This document shows positions 61,477-64,000 of a stretch of DNA of 64,000 bases, one piece after another. A model generated the notes under the pieces. The model made no database searches. It saw only the letters and a program-made list of their open reading frames with translations, and was not told the DNA's origin. The position numbers and the translations under genes are program-made. Position 1 is the stretch's first letter. Each line of letters begins with the position of its first letter. The stretch comes from Methanospirillum purgamenti (GTDB taxonomy: Archaea > Halobacteriota > Methanomicrobia > Methanomicrobiales > Methanospirillaceae), in NCBI RefSeq assembly GCF_018502485.1, contig NZ_CP075546.1, one strand, 5' to 3'.

Positions 61477-62385
61477 TCAGGGGATGAGAGCTGTTGCATT
61501 ATACGGAGGATTCATCTCATGATAGGGAACGCCCAGTCGCTTAAGAACCGTCGGAACGATATCTTTTTGATCTCCGGTCAGGTTATATCCAGGTTCATTT
61601 GTTACCATCCAGAGAGATATCTGTCCGGTATGATCCTTGGGACCAGTATTAAACCCATGATCTGTGGTTACATAAAGGACGGTCTTATCTGATATCCCCA
61701 GATCATCTAATGCTTGTAAAATCATCCCGGTAGCTTCATCTATCTCCTGGATAGCTGCAATCTGCTCATGAGATCCTGCCCCGTATGCATATCCTGCATC
61801 TGCCGCATCTCTGAAGTGAGCGAAGATAAAAAAGCGTCCCAGAGAACCAAAATGATAGACTGACTCGGATGCTACTGATCCAACCAGTCCGGCATCACTG
61901 TTCCGGCCATAATAATAATCAACCACCCTGCCTGCATGGTAAAAGGGCAGACCTTTGAGTGTCCCAAGACTTTTCTCCTGTGATGCAATTATTGCAGTAC
62001 TGATGTTATCTGATCCAAAGGTATCTTCAAGTCGTTCAAAAACTGTCATTCCTAGAGGAATCTCACCATACCGCATACTTTTAAAAACGCCGGTCTGTTC
62101 TGGAGAATAGCCTGTTAAAATCTGGGCATGGCCTGCTATGGAATCAGGATAATGATCTGTAATAGAAATGTTAATAATAGTCCCGTTTTCTAAAAGATTG
62201 GTTAGATGAGGGAGACCATCTCCTTCTAGAAGGTTTTCCAGAGTGTCTTTTGATATCCCATCCCAGGAAATAAGAATAACTCCATAAGGATCTGGTGATG
62301 CTGCAGATCCCATCTCAATTGAGAGAATGAAAATGAGAATCAACACACAATTTTTTATCAAACCATATCGAAAAGAAGAGTTCAT
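61477..62385 (-). CDS. Exported alkaline-phosphatase-superfamily protein (phosphodiesterase-like)
   Basis: 302 residues from ATG 62385 with a signal peptide (LIKNCVLILIFILSIEMGSA). Features of the type I phosphodiesterase/sulfatase-like fold: VILISWDGISKDTLENLL with metal-binding D at the N-terminus, ITDHYPDSIAGHAQILTGYS with a candidate nucleophile and VLYVTTDHGFNTGPKDHTGQ with Asp and His ligands. It probably hydrolyses phosphate or phosphonate esters outside the cell; the substrate is unknown. It starts one base after the msrA stop, so both are probably co-transcribed. Confidence 0.85.
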   Translation of the reverse strand: MNSSFRYGLIKNCVLILIFILSIEMGSAASPDPYGVILISWDGISKDTLENLLEGDGLPHLTNLLENGTIINISITDHYPDSIAGHAQILTGYSPEQTGVFKSMRYGEIPLGMTVFERLEDTFGSDNISTAIIASQEKSLGTLKGLPFYHAGRVVDYYYGRNSDAGLVGSVASESVYHFGSLGRFFIFAHFRDAADAGYAYGAGSHEQIAAIQEIDEATGMILQALDDLGISDKTVLYVTTDHGFNTGPKDHTGQISLWMVTNEPGYNLTGDQKDIVPTVLKRLGVPYHEMNPPYNATALIP

Positions 62386-62386
62386 A

Positions 62387-62863
62387 TCAAAACAGACTCC
62401 GACCATAACGCTGTCCAATTTTCATAAAATATGACTGATGGTAATCTTCCGCAGGCCAGAATGTAGATGCTGGAATTACCTCCGTGGCTACTGGAACATT
62501 ATATCGGTCGGACAGATTGATATCTGCAATAAACTTTTCTGCCTGCTCTTTTTGTTCATTTGTAGTGTAAAAAACAACTGAACGATATTGACTTCCGATA
62601 TCCGGACCTTGCCGATCTATCTCGGTAGGATTATGCATAGAGAAAAAATGTTTGAGAAGCGATTGATAGGATACTATTGTTTCGTCAAATTCAATAGCAA
62701 CAGTTTCAGCATGACCTGTTTTATCTGAGCAGACATCCTGATATGTTGGTTCATTGGTATGCCCCCCCATATATCCAACACGTGTGCTTTTAATTCCCGG
62801 AATCTGCTGGAATGCTGCTTCTATACCCCAGAAACAACCCCCAGCAAAAAAAGCAACTTCCAT
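62387..62863 (-). CDS. msrA: Peptide methionine sulfoxide reductase MsrA
   Basis: 158 residues. The catalytic motif GGCFWGIEAAFQ is at about residues 8-19, with YMGGHTNEPTYQDVCSDKTG then HAETVAIEFDE and the end YHQSYFMKIGQRYGRSLF. It reduces methionine-S-sulfoxide in proteins. There is no MsrB domain fused. Divergent from the DUF3821-like gene with 79 bases between. Confidence 0.95.
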   Translation of the reverse strand: MEVAFFAGGCFWGIEAAFQQIPGIKSTRVGYMGGHTNEPTYQDVCSDKTGHAETVAIEFDETIVSYQSLLKHFFSMHNPTEIDRQGPDIGSQYRSVVFYTTNEQKEQAEKFIADINLSDRYNVPVATEVIPASTFWPAEDYHQSYFMKIGQRYGRSLF

Positions 62864-62942
62864 ATACTGAATCTTGACCTGATAACTATATAGGATCTGG
62901 TCTAGTAGAGAAGACTATATTGTCAGAAAGAAATTGTTTGAT
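62864..62942. promoter_or_regulatory. Divergent promoter between msrA and the DUF3821-like gene
   Basis: ACTATATAGG at about 62886-62895 is a near-symmetric TATA-like box about 50 bases ahead of the plus-strand ATG and about 25 bases ahead of msrA on the minus strand. Confidence 0.35.
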
Positions 62943-64000
62943 ATGAATACACAGACACTCCTTATCGTCTTCATTTTTTTGGCAGGAATATTTATTTCTC
63001 CGGTTGTGGCAGACTTGAAGATAATCAGGGCAGGCGGAACCGTTTTTTTGGGTGAGGAGGGACTTGACATCACAGCATCAGGGATAGAAGATGGTGGACA
63101 AATTGGCTGGTGGGCTCCAGGTAGCAGCAGATCTTCAGAGCCAACAGAGATAATGAGTGTCTCTAATCCAATATCATTTTATGTATCTCCATCATCGTTC
63201 TCTGGAAAAGAAGGGCTCTGGTATGCATGGCCTGACCAGATTCCGGTTTTTCAGGTAAAAAAACCCCAGATTTCTGTACGAGTGTATGATGAATCTTCGG
63301 ATTTTGATGCTTCAGGAAAATGGGTTCCCAGAGGAGATGCAATTTCGTTTAGAATTTCATCAAACGTCTATGAGGCAAATTCAAGAGGCGGACCAGATGG
63401 ACAAGTAGATATTGTCCTAATCAGCCCACAGGGTGCCAGGTTTTCTTCTGTTTCAGGTCCTTCCGGGTCATTTAGTCTGACCGGGATTCCTCTTACTTCC
63501 TCACTCACATCAACTGGCCCGGTCTGGAGTACTGGTGGTGTAGACAGCGGAACCTGGATAGTTCAGGCAGAACTTTCCATGAACCGGATAAAAGACAATC
63601 TCCCAGACATGGGATCAGGAATTTCTACACCGGTTGAAATATTAATTCAAAATGTCAATCCCCTGATAAAATCTCCAGTCGCCATAGAAGTTGGAACACC
63701 GACTCAGGAAAAACCCATAGAAAAAGAAACAAGTACTCCTGTTATTACACCAAAAATTACACGAACCCCAACAATACAAACGACACCAACTTCACAAGGA
63801 ACTCCTGTCTTCACTCAGTCAGAACAGCCCAATGCACAGAAAAAAATTACGGAATCTTCGGTATTACTTCAGCCAACAGTAACAATTCATACTGCTGAGG
63901 AAGAACCAACCACAGAGACCACCCCGTATGCGACACAAACTCAAACACCTCTTGGATTAGCATCCATAACAGGGGCATTATTAGTCCTGTTTATTATCAG
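62943..64000 (+). CDS. DUF3821-like exported surface protein, 3' partial
   Basis: Open frame from ATG 62943 to the window edge, at least 352 residues. It has a signal peptide (TLLIVFIFLAGIFISPVVAD), then a domain starting LKIIRAGGTVFLGEEGLDIT with IGWWAPGSSRSS and DESSDFDASGKWVPRGDAIS, which I associate with DUF3821 of Methanomicrobiales surface proteins. A Thr/Pro-rich linker (about residues 255-335) is followed by a final hydrophobic stretch (LASITGALLVLFII) that is probably the membrane anchor. Likely an envelope or S-layer-associated protein. Confidence 0.8.
   Translation, partial: MNTQTLLIVFIFLAGIFISPVVADLKIIRAGGTVFLGEEGLDITASGIEDGGQIGWWAPGSSRSSEPTEIMSVSNPISFYVSPSSFSGKEGLWYAWPDQIPVFQVKKPQISVRVYDESSDFDASGKWVPRGDAISFRISSNVYEANSRGGPDGQVDIVLISPQGARFSSVSGPSGSFSLTGIPLTSSLTSTGPVWSTGGVDSGTWIVQAELSMNRIKDNLPDMGSGISTPVEILIQNVNPLIKSPVAIEVGTPTQEKPIEKETSTPVITPKITRTPTIQTTPTSQGTPVFTQSEQPNAQKKITESSVLLQPTVTIHTAEEEPTTETTPYATQTQTPLGLASITGALLVLFII

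Overview
The window looks like chromosome from a hydrogenotrophic methanogenic archaeon of the order Methanomicrobiales. Methanospirillum is my best guess, an inference from gene content and style rather than from a search. The support is an archaeal acetyl-CoA decarbonylase/synthase (CODH/ACS) operon, a methanogen-type nif operon with two PII genes between nifH and nifD, genes for coenzyme F430 synthesis, a methanogenesis marker 9 protein, archaeal SecE, Spt5 and ribosomal L11-L1-L10-L12, D-aminoacyl-tRNA deacylase DtdA, and many PAS-rich sensors. The DNA is AT-rich and genes are often joined by ATGA or TGATG overlaps.

Layout. 1-8303: cdhA (5' end outside the window), cdhB, cdhC, cdhD, cdhE and a RACo-like ferredoxin/ASKHA activator, all on the plus strand and tightly coupled. 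8304-8811: a 500-base regulatory region with palindromes and a short ORF behind a very strong ribosome binding site. 8812-17170: nifH, nifI1, nifI2, nifD, nifK, nifE, nifN, a thioredoxin-like 2Fe-2S protein and an AnfO-family protein. 17171-24549: a decayed, mobile-element-rich stretch with a GyrI-like pseudogene, an amino acid permease, a chemotaxis receptor gene split exactly by an IS630-family element, and an IS1634-family element.

24779-44282: a sensor and accessory region. It holds a glycine-betaine-type binding protein coupled to a sensor without a kinase ATPase domain, a bacterial-type lon gene split by one in-frame TGA and lying behind a MarR gene with a shared operator-like sequence, a double-Cache protein, a Na+/H+ antiporter, a three-PAS SpoIIE-type phosphatase, a 1292-residue REC/PAS/GAF histidine kinase, and small metabolic genes.

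44607-52454: tRNA-Glu, ilvE, the F430 genes cfbA-cfbE-cfbD-cfbB (cfbC absent), and a three-gene set of marker 9, CitG-like and DUF447 proteins. 52501-55741: a MoeA/periplasmic-binding-protein fusion, a second MoeA and a 58-residue protein, all coupled. 55794-61388: dtdA, ftsZ, secE, spt5, rpl11, rpl1, rpl10 and rpl12. 61477-64000: an exported alkaline-phosphatase-superfamily protein, msrA, and a DUF3821-like surface protein that runs off the right edge.

The genes cover C1/acetyl-CoA metabolism, N2 fixation with post-translational nitrogen control, the nickel cofactor of methyl-CoM reductase, molybdopterin cofactor synthesis and the core translation/secretion machinery. The 17-43 kb part is accessory and shows recent loss of function.
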